Shown: positions 32,966 to 41,443 of the stretch, piece after piece
Layout: the number at the start of each line of letters is the position of its first letter
Position numbering within the stretch: position 1 is the stretch's first letter
Assembly (NCBI GenBank): GCA_031551635.1
Contig: JAVBNH010000022.1
Span: forward strand, 1 to 53,357
Reading direction: 5' to 3'
Length of the DNA: 53,357 nt
Source: JAVBNH01 sp031551635
GTDB taxonomy: Bacteria > Bacillota > Clostridia > Oscillospirales > Acutalibacteraceae
Made by a program: the position numbers and the translations under genes
Notes under the pieces: model-generated
The model's input: only the letters and a program-made list of their open reading frames with translations
What the model was told of the DNA's origin: nothing
Databases searched by the model: none

Positions 32966-33277
32966 ATGAATTATATTGATGATATATACACACGAATTGA
33001 TTTGTGCGAAATTCGCGAATTTTTGCTTCACGGTGCGCCTGCAGAACCCGCTGAAAGCCGTAGCAGCAAAGAAAAGATAGATGAAAAAGAGAAGGCTGTG
33101 CTTGAGTATATCCGAAGCAAATTTACAGATGAGAACGAATGTGAACAAATAATGGATAAGGTTTACGCATACGCCTCGTGCTGTGTGGACGAATACATGA
33201 AAATCGGCATGCAATGCGGCGCATCGATTGCGGTTCAACTGCTTTCCCCGGGGAATTCTGTTTTATCATCAAATTAA
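32966..33277 (+). CDS. Small hypothetical protein (DUF6809-like)
   Basis: A ~103-residue soluble, acidic, mostly helical protein (MNYIDDIYTRIDLCEIREFL, then a Pro/Glu/Ser linker, then helices ending MKIGMQCGASIAVQLLS). The general pattern, ending with a Gly-Ala helix, resembles small DUF6809-type proteins of Clostridia, but this is a weak recognition. ATG 32966 is favoured over 32954 because AAAAGGA overlaps the latter. Function unknown. Confidence 0.6.
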   Translation: MNYIDDIYTRIDLCEIREFLLHGAPAEPAESRSSKEKIDEKEKAVLEYIRSKFTDENECEQIMDKVYAYASCCVDEYMKIGMQCGASIAVQLLSPGNSVLSSN

Positions 33278-33359
33278 AATTAACTGCATGATTTTACAGT
33301 TATTCTTGTATTTTCTGAAGTTTTTGATTATAATTAAGCTATTGAAGGAGTGATTTTGC

Positions 33360-33440
33360 ATGGATGAAGTTGATTTTGATTTGGCGTTTTATCGAAAGAA
33401 CATAAAAGGGAGCTTTAAATTATGCAATTATCTGACTTGA
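33360..33440 (+). CDS. Short ORF with strong ribosome binding site, overlapping the next gene
   Basis: A 26-codon frame (MDEVDFDLAFYRKNIKGSFK...) starts 9 bp after a perfect AAGGAG and ends 19 bp inside the next gene. It could be a coupling leader peptide for the beta-helix gene, or the remains of a longer gene. Not recognised. Confidence 0.4.
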   Translation: MDEVDFDLAFYRKNIKGSFKLCNYLT

Positions 33441-34546
33441 CAAATTACATCAACGTTCGTGACTGCGGCGCGGCGGGTGACGGCGCGGCGGACGATGCCG
33501 GAGCGATTCAACGAGCGCTTGACGCGGGAAAGCTTGAGGTCTATGTTCCTGCGGGAAAATATATGCTGGGCACGCCGCTGAGAATCGGCTCAAACACTAC
33601 GCTTCTGCTTGATGAAAAAGCAGAGATAAAGCTGATGGACAGCGTTTGCAAGACCCGCCACGACTGCATTATCTCAAACAAGGACCCTGTTGGCGGAAAC
33701 TGCAATATCGCCATATCTGGCGGACTGTGGGACGGCAACAATCCCGGAAACCACCGCACAGGTGGGCTTTTTGACGAGGGCTTCACCGGCTCCGCGTTCA
33801 GGCTGCTGAATGTTAAGGGGCTCATTATTGAAAACATGACAATAAACGACCCCGAAGCTTATTATCTGATGCTTGGTGAAGTTGAGCGTTTTTATGTGCG
33901 GGATATTACCTTCCGCGCCGATAATCCACGCGGCAATCAGGACGGCGTGCACTTGGGCGGCTTCTGCAGTGACGGCGTTATCACGAACATCACAGCCTAC
34001 GGTACCTCAACAAATGACGATATGATTGCTATGAACGCCGACGACAACTGCGAACGCCTGACAAATCACGGCATGAAGAGGGGTCCGATTAAAAATATTA
34101 CCGTCAGAAATGTCCGCGCCGAGAACTGCTTCACTTTTATAAGAATGCTCAGCGTTGACGCGGAAATCAGCAATATTTACATTGATGGCGTTTACGGCGG
34201 CTGTAGAAATTACGGCATTAATATGGACGGCGCGCGCTACTGCCGCACCCCACTTTTTGAGGATAAGCCGGGCGCGAATGTGGGCAATATCCATGATGTG
34301 ACCGTGCGCAATATGCACGTTTTCAAGTCCATAGAGAGCAAGGCACCTATTTTCGACTGCGAATCAGGCTGCAAAAATTTCCGTGTTGAGAATTTCAAAC
34401 GAGTTTGGGAAAAGGATATGTCGCCCGACACGCCGACAGTTATTTTCAGAAAAACCGCGCAAACTGACATGTGTCTGAGCGGAATCGAAGCCGACACGGA
34501 CATTCAGATTTTGCACGGCGCGTTCAGCGCTTTTGAATTAAATTGA
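33422..34546 (+). CDS. Right-handed beta-helix protein (pectate lyase/GH28-like)
   Basis: A 374-residue protein with the Pectate_lyase_3 opening (VRDCGAAGDGAADDAGAIQR) and VYVPAGKYMLG, then parallel beta-helix coils with Asn/Asp turns (LIIENMTINDPEAYYLMLG, NPRGNQDGVHLGG, TNDDMIAMNADDNCE, IKNITVRNVRAENC). The paired Asp (NQDGVH and NDDMIAMN) resemble GH28 polygalacturonase catalytic positions. No signal peptide is seen, so it may act inside the cell on imported oligosaccharides. AAAGGGAG lies ~10 bp upstream. The IS4 element lies just downstream. Confidence 0.75.
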   Translation: MQLSDLTNYINVRDCGAAGDGAADDAGAIQRALDAGKLEVYVPAGKYMLGTPLRIGSNTTLLLDEKAEIKLMDSVCKTRHDCIISNKDPVGGNCNIAISGGLWDGNNPGNHRTGGLFDEGFTGSAFRLLNVKGLIIENMTINDPEAYYLMLGEVERFYVRDITFRADNPRGNQDGVHLGGFCSDGVITNITAYGTSTNDDMIAMNADDNCERLTNHGMKRGPIKNITVRNVRAENCFTFIRMLSVDAEISNIYIDGVYGGCRNYGINMDGARYCRTPLFEDKPGANVGNIHDVTVRNMHVFKSIESKAPIFDCESGCKNFRVENFKRVWEKDMSPDTPTVIFRKTAQTDMCLSGIEADTDIQILHGAFSAFELN

Positions 34547-34585
34547 GGACATTAGACAGCAGTCGAGGAATAGTAAGTAGTTAAT

Positions 34586-36119
34586 TAATAACTCAACTTT
34601 CGCACCCTAAAAAGGGGCGAAAAACCTTGATAAAACTGAAGAAAAATGCAAAAAAGTAGTGAAAAGTCTCCTAAAATGTGATATAATAATAGTTGAACAA
34701 AATCATCAAAATCACATAAAGGAGACCTTCACATGAATACTATATCACAAAACCTTGAAAATGAATATTACGCCAGCGAAAATATTAAAAGTTTTTTTCG
34801 ATCCTTTGGAATAACAGATATTTTAGCCAAAAGTAATGCAAAAAAGGAGCAAGGCGTTTCAGTGACAAGGATTTTCGGCGCTTTGATTATGATGATTTTT
34901 ACCGGAAAATCATTGAACAGGTTAATTTCTGAAAAAAGCTTCGGTTTTTCAAAAGACACTGTTTATAGATTTTTGAATTCGGTGAAAATAAACTGGACTA
35001 ACTTCCTTTTGATTCTGTCGTTTCGAGTTACTGAAAAGATTATCCCACTGACATCAGAGGATCGAATTAACACTTTATCTTTAGATGATTCCATTTTTAA
35101 GAGAAACCGAAGTAAAAAAGTGGAATTACTCTCTACGGTAATGGATCACACGGATTGCAAGTATTATAGAGGGTTCCGCTGCCTGAGCGCTGCTTTTTCA
35201 GACGGAGTAACGCTAATACCGACCGGCTTTAATTTATTGAGTTCACAAAATGAAAAATCCAGAATTAATGAAGCGAATTCCGGGATAGATAAACGTACAA
35301 ACGGTTACAAACGGCGCGTCGAAGCTCAAATGTCAATGTATGATGCCGCTCAGGAGCTAGTTGCAAATGCACAAAAGACTAATATTCCATTTTCGCATGT
35401 ATTGTTTGACAGCTGGTTCTCAATGCCTATATTCTTCAGAGAATTACAAAAGAAAAATGTTCACGGCATTGGAATGTTGAAGCTTCTTTATCGGGTGTTC
35501 TATCATTTTGAAGGAAAAGCATATAATCTCTCAGATTTGCATGCTCATATTGCCAATAAAATCCCAAAAGATAAGGATAGACACAGTATTAAAGTCACAT
35601 TGAAGGGAAATGGAAAAGAGATAGCGGATATGAATCTGCGTATTGTTTTTATTCATGACAACAGGGCAAAAAACAACTGGCTGGCTATTGCAACTACGGA
35701 TTTAAATCTTTCTGATGATGAAATAATAACACTTTATTCCAGAAGATGGGATATTGAGGTTTTTTTCAAGACGTGCAAACAATATTTAGGTTTTGCTAAA
35801 GATTTTGAGGGCAGAAGCTATGATGCATTGACAGCTCAAGTCGCTATTACCTTTACGCGATATATCATGCTTGCGGTTGCTTCCAGAAATTCAACGGATA
35901 AGCGCACAGCCGGCGACTTGTTTTTTTTGGTCTATGATGAATTACGTGAAAATACACTTGCGGAAGCTTTGAAAATGTTTTGGGATTTCCTCAACTTTTC
36001 CCTTAATAATTTCTTCGATAAACCTGCCGTTGATGAGTTGCTTTCCTTTTTTATCCGCAGTTTGCCTAAGCACTTCATCGCTTTATTGCAATTTCAAGGG
36101 TGCGAAAGTTGAGTTATTA
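34586..36119 (+). mobile_element. IS4-family insertion sequence, apparently complete
   Basis: A ~1.53-kb element bounded by perfect inverted repeats of 18-23 bp (ACTCAACTTTCGCACCCT at the left, its reverse complement at the right; TAATA extends the match). It contains one intact transposase gene that runs into the right repeat. No target duplication could be fixed, because both flanks are degenerate heptamer-array sequence rich in TTA/TAA. It lies between the beta-helix gene and the M50 protease gene. Confidence 0.92.
34733..36112 (+). CDS. IS4-family DDE transposase
   Basis: A 459-residue transposase, intact. The DDE residues are seen in LSLDDSIFKR, HVLFDSWFSMP and RRWDIEVFFK. The IS4 hallmark Y-x2-R-x3-E-x6-K is exact in YSRRWDIEVFFKTCK. 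An N-terminal helical DNA-binding region precedes the catalytic core. GGAGA lies ~10 bp upstream. The stop codon overlaps the right inverted repeat. Confidence 0.95.
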   Translation: MNTISQNLENEYYASENIKSFFRSFGITDILAKSNAKKEQGVSVTRIFGALIMMIFTGKSLNRLISEKSFGFSKDTVYRFLNSVKINWTNFLLILSFRVTEKIIPLTSEDRINTLSLDDSIFKRNRSKKVELLSTVMDHTDCKYYRGFRCLSAAFSDGVTLIPTGFNLLSSQNEKSRINEANSGIDKRTNGYKRRVEAQMSMYDAAQELVANAQKTNIPFSHVLFDSWFSMPIFFRELQKKNVHGIGMLKLLYRVFYHFEGKAYNLSDLHAHIANKIPKDKDRHSIKVTLKGNGKEIADMNLRIVFIHDNRAKNNWLAIATTDLNLSDDEIITLYSRRWDIEVFFKTCKQYLGFAKDFEGRSYDALTAQVAITFTRYIMLAVASRNSTDKRTAGDLFFLVYDELRENTLAEALKMFWDFLNFSLNNFFDKPAVDELLSFFIRSLPKHFIALLQFQGCES

Positions 36120-36133
36120 CTTATTACTTTATT
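36113..36133. repeat. Remnant heptamer array at the right flank of the IS
   Basis: Two TTATTAC-type units followed by degenerate ones directly abut the IS end. The left flank (34547-34590) also looks like degraded heptamers, so the IS probably sits within an array. Confidence 0.5.
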
Positions 36134-36189
36134 CTTCATTTCCCTAAACTCTAAACAAAAAATCATTTGAAAGGTATGATCACAAACAT

Positions 36190-36870
36190 ATGAATATTCT
36201 CAGAAGCTTCATGTCGGGCAACATTGACCAGAATATGATGATAACCTTTATGGCGAGAATTTTTACAATTCTTTTGTGTTCCTCTGTGCATGAGTATTCA
36301 CACGCCTGGATGGCTTACAGGCTCGGGGACGACACCGCAAAGCTTCAGGGCAGGCTGACCTTAAATCCTCTCAAGCATATTTCATGGATAGGTACGCTGA
36401 TGATTTTTCTCTTCGGTTTCGGCTTCGCGAAGCCTGTGCCGGTTAACCCGAGCAGATTCCGCGACAGAAAAAAGGGCTTTGCTCTGACAGCTGCTGCCGG
36501 ACCTGCTTCAAATTTCATTATGGCAATATTCTTTATGTTGCTTTCATATATTTTCCTGATTTTCGCATCCTCCTCAAGGCTTATGGAAATTTCGGCACAA
36601 TTCTTTTTTACCGTGGCATTTGTAAATGTCGCGCTGATGGTTTTTAATCTCTTCCCTATACCCCCGCTCGACGGCTCAAGAATTTTCGGTCTTTTATTGC
36701 CCGACAAATACTATTACACATTACTGAAATACGAGCAGTATATATGGCTGGGTCTGATGCTGGGTCTGTATTTAGGCATACTCGATAAACCGCTTAATTT
36801 CGCAATTCAATCTGTCTTTAACGGTCTTGACGCATTGATTTCATTGCCGTTCAGATTTATAATCGGATAG
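36190..36870 (+). CDS. Site-2 protease family membrane protein (M50)
   Basis: A 226-residue intramembrane zinc metalloprotease of the short M50 type without PDZ. The zinc motif HEYSH is in helix 1 (SSVHEYSHAWMAYRLGDDTA), and the third ligand Asp is in NLFPIPPLDGSRI. GFAKPVPVNP is a further family mark. Substrate unknown. It heads the conserved Firmicutes block protease-scpA-scpB-DUF2953-ytfJ-dacB-rluB. The IS lies just upstream and may have separated it from its original promoter. Confidence 0.93.
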   Translation: MNILRSFMSGNIDQNMMITFMARIFTILLCSSVHEYSHAWMAYRLGDDTAKLQGRLTLNPLKHISWIGTLMIFLFGFGFAKPVPVNPSRFRDRKKGFALTAAAGPASNFIMAIFFMLLSYIFLIFASSSRLMEISAQFFFTVAFVNVALMVFNLFPIPPLDGSRIFGLLLPDKYYYTLLKYEQYIWLGLMLGLYLGILDKPLNFAIQSVFNGLDALISLPFRFIIG

Positions 36871-36895
36871 AAACAAAAACGGAAAGGTGAGAAAT

Positions 36896-37624
36896 TTGGA
36901 AGCTTTACAGTATAAGCTTGACTGTTTTGAAGGTCCCCTTGACCTTCTGCTTCATCTCATCGCCAAAAACAAGCTTAACATAAACGACATACCGATTTTT
37001 GAGCTAATAGAGCAGTATCTTTCCTATGTCCGCGCCGCGCGGGAATTAAATCTTGACACTGCTAGCGAATTTCTCGAAATGGCGGCAAGGCTTGTGTATA
37101 TAAAAACTGTCTCGCTGCTCCCTGTGCACGAGGAAGCAGAGGAGCTGCAGCGCGAGCTTGTCGGCGAGCTAATCGAATACCGTGACGCAAAGCTTGTCGC
37201 TCAGCTTCTCGCCGCTCAAACCGCCGGATTCGAGCGGATAGTCAGAAACCCGCTCGAAATAGAGTTTGATATGACCTATGAGCGGCTCCACGAGAGCTAT
37301 GAGCTTATGCGCTCATACCTTAACGCGGCCGGAAAACGCCTGCGCAGATTGCCGCCGCCTGTTGATTCCTTCAAGCCTATTGTGGCGAAAAAGGTGGTCG
37401 CGGTCGTAGATTTATTCGATATTATCATTAACGCTGTCAAAAGCGGACAGTCAAAAAGTATAATTCAAATTTTTAAAAACGCAAAATCCCGTTCGGAGCT
37501 TGTCGCGTCATTTCTGGCAATCCTCGAGCTGGTGAAGAAAAAACGGATGTATCTCGAGGGAGACGGTGAGGAGGCGGAGCTAATCGCGGCAGAAGGCGGC
37601 GAAGCTCTTGATGAATATGAGTAG
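36896..37624 (+). CDS. scpA: Segregation and condensation protein A
   Basis: ScpA is the kleisin subunit of the SMC-ScpAB condensin. The N-terminal signature is YKLDCFEGPLDLLLHLIAKN; the C-terminal winged helix has SRSELVASFLAILELVKKK. The start is put at TTG 36896, which is well spaced from GGAAAGG; a GTG at 36887 overlaps that site. About 242 residues. It ends overlapping scpB, and ScpA and ScpB act as one complex. Confidence 0.95.
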   Translation: MEALQYKLDCFEGPLDLLLHLIAKNKLNINDIPIFELIEQYLSYVRAARELNLDTASEFLEMAARLVYIKTVSLLPVHEEAEELQRELVGELIEYRDAKLVAQLLAAQTAGFERIVRNPLEIEFDMTYERLHESYELMRSYLNAAGKRLRRLPPPVDSFKPIVAKKVVAVVDLFDIIINAVKSGQSKSIIQIFKNAKSRSELVASFLAILELVKKKRMYLEGDGEEAELIAAEGGEALDEYE

Positions 37625-38219
37625 TAATAATGATAAAGCTCTTCTTGCCGCCGCCGAAGCCATACTTTTTGCCTGCGGAGAACCGCTTGAGGGCGAAAAA
37701 ATCGCTTCCGCGCTGAATCTGGAGCTTGAGGAAAGCAACGAATTACTTCTGAAGCTTCAAAAAGACCTCGATAAAAACAACAGGGGCATCTGCCTTTTGA
37801 TTCTTGGTGGAAAATATCAGCTTGCCAGCCGTGAGGAATTTATTGAGCAGATACGATATGTGCTTGATAAAAAAAGAAACACTCCTCTCACTCAGGCATC
37901 ACTCGAGGTACTCGCGATAATAGCCTACAATCAACCTGTGACCCGCGCCTTTGTCGAACAGGTCAGAGGGGTTGACTGCGGCGGAGTAATTTCGACACTC
38001 ACAGAGAAAAAACTGATTGAAGAAAAAGGAAGGCTTGACTTGCCGGGCAGACCTTTGGTATACTGTACTACAGTGAACTTTTTACGTTGCTTCTCGATTA
38101 GTGACCTCTCGCAGCTTCCGGAAATCCCTGAGGAAAGCTCGATTAAGGATGTCGAAAACGACGCAGATTTGCTAAAATTCGACGCAAGCCAGATTAAATT
38201 TGACGGTTTTTCCGAATAA
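37611..38219 (+). CDS. scpB: Segregation and condensation protein B
   Basis: ScpB dimerises on ScpA and stabilises the condensin complex. About 202 residues with two winged-helix domains: LAAAEAILFACGEPLEGEKI and TPLTQASLEVLAIIAYNQPVTR (diagnostic), then EQVRGVDCGGVI and PGRPLVYCTT. It starts within the last codons of scpA (ATG 37611, possibly 37617), so it is coupled. Confidence 0.95.
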   Translation: MNMSSNNDKALLAAAEAILFACGEPLEGEKIASALNLELEESNELLLKLQKDLDKNNRGICLLILGGKYQLASREEFIEQIRYVLDKKRNTPLTQASLEVLAIIAYNQPVTRAFVEQVRGVDCGGVISTLTEKKLIEEKGRLDLPGRPLVYCTTVNFLRCFSISDLSQLPEIPEESSIKDVENDADLLKFDASQIKFDGFSE

Positions 38220-38224
38220 AAATA

Positions 38225-38950
38225 ATGAATGGCGGTGGGATATTGATTGCTCTTTATATACTCGTAGGAATAATAGCCTTTTTTATTTTGATACTCAGCA
38301 TTAATATCCGCCTTTTTATTGACTATGAAGAAGTGCTGACAGTCGGGGCACAGTGGCTCTTTTTAAAAATCAAACTCTTTCCTTTGAAGAAAAAGGAAAA
38401 AAAGGCGAAAAAAGAGGAAAAGCCAAAGGAAGAAAAGCCAAAAGAGGAAAAGCCGAAAGAAGAAAAGGCAAAAGTTAAAAAACGCAGTCCCCTTCTTGTT
38501 TTTTACGACAATGTCGGCGTGGATGGTGTGCTTGAAATTCTCGGGAAGGTCATGAACGCACTTGGAGGTATGTTCGGAACCATCCTTCGGCATGTAATCA
38601 TACGCGGCTTATACCTCGAGATGATGATAACCTCCGGTGACGCCGCCTCAACCGCGATAAAATACGGCAAAACCTGCGAAAAGGCTTTTCCGGCGATGGG
38701 TTATATCTGCTCAAAAATGAAGGTCAAAAAATATGACATGGAAATTTATCCGGACTTCCTTGCCCCAAAAGACAAGGTCGAGTATCATGTGCATATTTCC
38801 TTCCGACCCTTATTTGCCGTTCACGCGGTGATTATTCTTGTCGTCAAGTTGATTTTCCGGGTGCTTATAAAATTCCTGCGAAACTCAAAACCGAAGGTCG
38901 ATATGAACACTTTGCCGGTATCCACAGAAAAGGCTACAAATGAAAAATGA
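38225..38950 (+). CDS. DUF2953 domain-containing membrane-anchored protein
   Basis: A 241-residue protein with an N-terminal transmembrane segment (LIALYILVGIIAFFILILSI), then a charged linker with four tandem KEEKP-type pentapeptides (~residues 62-82), then the DUF2953 domain. The family, common between scpB and ytfJ in spore formers, is of unknown function; a role in the developing spore is inferred from context only. The last codons and TGA are part of a short heptamer array. Confidence 0.85.
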   Translation: MNGGGILIALYILVGIIAFFILILSINIRLFIDYEEVLTVGAQWLFLKIKLFPLKKKEKKAKKEEKPKEEKPKEEKPKEEKAKVKKRSPLLVFYDNVGVDGVLEILGKVMNALGGMFGTILRHVIIRGLYLEMMITSGDAASTAIKYGKTCEKAFPAMGYICSKMKVKKYDMEIYPDFLAPKDKVEYHVHISFRPLFAVHAVIILVVKLIFRVLIKFLRNSKPKVDMNTLPVSTEKATNEK

Positions 38951-38967
38951 AGAATGAAAAATGATAA
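38940..38967. repeat. Heptamer array, 4 units, over the DUF2953 stop codon
   Basis: ATGAAAA, ATGAAGA, ATGAAAA and ATGATAA, in register, straddle the TGA at 38948-38950. The same ATGAAAA unit recurs, inverted, at 42523-42550. Confidence 0.85.
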
Positions 38968-38999
38968 ATTTTAAACTTCAGAGGAAAGGTTGAATATTA

Positions 39000-39404
39000 A
39001 TGAAAGAACAGTCAGCAGCGGGAATCCTTGCAACCACCATTGAAAAAGTCAGACAGCTTGTCGATGTAAGCACTATTATCGGCGAGCCCCTGATACTTGC
39101 GGAAGGTCTGACGATTATTCCTGTCTCAAAGGTTACATACGGCTTCGCCTCAGGCGGCTCGGACTTCCCCTCAAAGTCGAACAAGGAGATTTTCGGCGGC
39201 GGCGGCGGCGCGGGTATAACCATCAATCCTGTCGCCTTCCTAATAGTAAATAACGGCGAGGTCACCTTGAAACATATCACCTCAAACGACAACGCAGCCG
39301 AAAGGCTTGTGGGGCTTGTGCCGGATATGTTTGACAAGGTCACGGGGCTTGTGAACAAGGTCAAGAAAAATGTCGAGCCGCAAACAACTGTAAGCGATAA
39401 TTAA
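39000..39404 (+). CDS. ytfJ: GerW family sporulation protein YtfJ
   Basis: A 134-residue protein of the spore GerW/YtfJ family, linked to spore germination properties in Bacillus. Diagnostic segments: ILATTIEKVRQLVDVSTIIG, GLTIIPVSKVTYGFASGG, the glycine run GGGGGAGITINPVAFLIV, and the C-terminal LVPDMFDKV. The ribosome binding site GAGGAAAGG is clear. Supports an endospore-forming host. Confidence 0.95.
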   Translation: MKEQSAAGILATTIEKVRQLVDVSTIIGEPLILAEGLTIIPVSKVTYGFASGGSDFPSKSNKEIFGGGGGAGITINPVAFLIVNNGEVTLKHITSNDNAAERLVGLVPDMFDKVTGLVNKVKKNVEPQTTVSDN

Positions 39405-39528
39405 TCATCGCAGTGCTGTAGAATAATATGACAGAACATAAATGAAAAAGATATTTTCTCATGCAATCATTTATTGTCCGGTCCAAGCATAAACTTTTAT
39501 ATAACTACGTTTATGCAGGTGATTTTGA

Positions 39529-40686
39529 TTGTTTAAGAGAATATTTTGCGCGGTATTATCAATAATAACCTTAATACCCTTGACTTCACTTAAAGCCGGA
39601 GCAGCCGAAGTCGATGCGGTATCAGCTCAGGCTGCGGTTCTGTACTGCCCCGACACAGGCACAGTGCTTTATGAGCGGAATAAGGATAAAAGGCTCTCAA
39701 TGGCAAGCACCACAAAGATAATGACCTCCCTGCTCGCTATAGAAAGTGCGACGCCGGAGCTTAATATCATTGTTTCGGATAGCATGCTGAAGGTTGAGGG
39801 CTCCTCCATGGGGCTTTTGCCCGGCGACAATGTCTCGCTGAGAAACCTGTGCTTCGGTATGCTGCTTGAGTCAGGCAATGATGCGGCAAATGTCACGGCT
39901 ATTATACTCGGTGATACGACCGCGGGTTTCGCGAAAATGATGAACGACAGAGCCGCTGAGATTGGCATGACAAACACAAATTTCGTCACCCCCTCCGGGC
40001 TTGACGATGCGAATCATTACTCAAGTGCTTACGATATGTCGCTTCTCGCGGCGCAAGCGATAAAAAACAAGGAGTTCCGCCGGATTTGCTCAAAGGCTTC
40101 CGCTAGAATCAGTTTCGGCAATCCCCCCTATGACCGCACGGTTTATAACCATAACAGGCTACTCGGCAGCTATCCGGGCTGCTTCGGGATAAAAACGGGT
40201 TTTACTAAAAAGAGCGGGCGCTGCCTTGTCACAGCCGCAGAAAGAAACGGTGTGACGCTGATTGCCGTTACACTGAACGCTCCGAATGACTGGGCTGACC
40301 ATAAAAAAATGTTTGACTACGGCTTTTCGGTGACAAAAAGCGTTGAGCTGACAGCTGATTACACCGCGTTATCTCTGAGGGTTGCGGGAGGAACGGCACT
40401 AACAGTACCGCTCGAGGCAGCGTTTATACCAAGAGCGGTTTTCGCAGGAGAAATTCCTAAAATTGAAAATAAAATTTACATAAAGCAGTTTGAGTATGCC
40501 GGAGTTAAAAAAGGAAGTATAGCAGGTTTTTCAAGATTTTTCGCGGGCGGTAAAATTATCGGCGAGGTTCCCTTGATTGTTTCGGGCGATGTGAACGCCT
40601 TACCCGCTCCGGAAAAGAAGAAAAACATACTTTGGGAAAAAATTAAAAGCTTTTTTAACCGTATTTTCCACAGACAGCAAAGATAA
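39529..40686 (+). CDS. D-alanyl-D-alanine carboxypeptidase (DacB/DacF type)
   Basis: A penicillin-binding protein 5-family enzyme that trims pentapeptides in peptidoglycan (385 residues). The signal peptide FCAVLSIITLIPLTSLKAGAA is followed by the three active-site motifs: SMASTTKIMT (S-x-x-K), ESGNDAAN (S-x-N) and GIKTGFTKKSG (K-T-G). The start is a TTG with AGGTGAT upstream. A C-terminal basic segment ends the protein. Position between ytfJ and rluB matches the spore-cortex DacB/DacF context. Confidence 0.93.
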   Translation: MFKRIFCAVLSIITLIPLTSLKAGAAEVDAVSAQAAVLYCPDTGTVLYERNKDKRLSMASTTKIMTSLLAIESATPELNIIVSDSMLKVEGSSMGLLPGDNVSLRNLCFGMLLESGNDAANVTAIILGDTTAGFAKMMNDRAAEIGMTNTNFVTPSGLDDANHYSSAYDMSLLAAQAIKNKEFRRICSKASARISFGNPPYDRTVYNHNRLLGSYPGCFGIKTGFTKKSGRCLVTAAERNGVTLIAVTLNAPNDWADHKKMFDYGFSVTKSVELTADYTALSLRVAGGTALTVPLEAAFIPRAVFAGEIPKIENKIYIKQFEYAGVKKGSIAGFSRFFAGGKIIGEVPLIVSGDVNALPAPEKKKNILWEKIKSFFNRIFHRQQR

Positions 40687-40696
40687 GGAAGAATAA

Positions 40697-41428
40697 ATGG
40701 ACGATAACAAAATCAGGATTCAAAAATACCTTTCCGAAAACGGCATAGCCTCGCGCAGAAAAGCCGAGGAAATGATTGAGCAGGGGCTTGTCAAGCTAAA
40801 CGGCAGACCCGCGAAAATCGGCGACAAGCTCAACCCCAAAACCGACATTGTAGCCGTCAAGGGAAGAAAAATTGAGAAGGCAAAAACCGGCAATATCTAT
40901 ATCATGCTCAATAAACCGCGCGGATATGTGACAACTATGAGCGATGAAATGGGCAGAAAATGCGTCGCTGAGCTCATCAGCGACGTTTCAGCGCGAATTT
41001 ATCCCGTCGGACGGCTTGACAGAGAGTCCGAGGGGCTTTTGCTTTTTACGAATGACGGTGAATTCGCGAACGCCATGACCCATCCCTCAAAGCATATTTC
41101 CAAGACCTACCGTGTGACCGTCAGACCGTCAATCACTGAGGAGCAGATAACAAAAATGACCGAGGGCTTAATGCTTGACGGTAAAAAAACCCTGCCCTGC
41201 GAGATAAAAATTCTGCAAAAGGACGAGGGTCGCGTCGTGCTCGAAATCGTTCTGTATGAAGGCAGAAACCGCCAGATTCGGCGTATGCTGGAGGATGTCG
41301 GGCTCGAGACTGCAAGGCTCAAGAGAATCGCTGTGGGGAACGTTAGGCTCGGCATGCTTGACAGCGGAAAATGGCGAGAGCTGAGCGAAGAGGAAATAAA
41401 ATATCTGAAAAAAATGACTACGAAATAA
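40697..41428 (+). CDS. rluB: 23S rRNA/16S rRNA pseudouridine synthase (RsuA/RluB family)
   Basis: A 243-residue enzyme with an N-terminal S4 RNA-binding domain (IRIQKYLSENGIASRRKAEE, VKLNGRPAKIGDKL) and the catalytic motif GRLDRESEGLLLFTNDG. The closing segment GRNRQIRRMLEDVG is also typical. It lies downstream of dacB in the usual block order and 15 bp before the metallo-beta-lactamase gene. Assignment to RluB rather than RsuA follows context. Confidence 0.92.
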   Translation: MDDNKIRIQKYLSENGIASRRKAEEMIEQGLVKLNGRPAKIGDKLNPKTDIVAVKGRKIEKAKTGNIYIMLNKPRGYVTTMSDEMGRKCVAELISDVSARIYPVGRLDRESEGLLLFTNDGEFANAMTHPSKHISKTYRVTVRPSITEEQITKMTEGLMLDGKKTLPCEIKILQKDEGRVVLEIVLYEGRNRQIRRMLEDVGLETARLKRIAVGNVRLGMLDSGKWRELSEEEIKYLKKMTTK

Positions 41429-41443
41429 ATAGGAATGTGAAAA

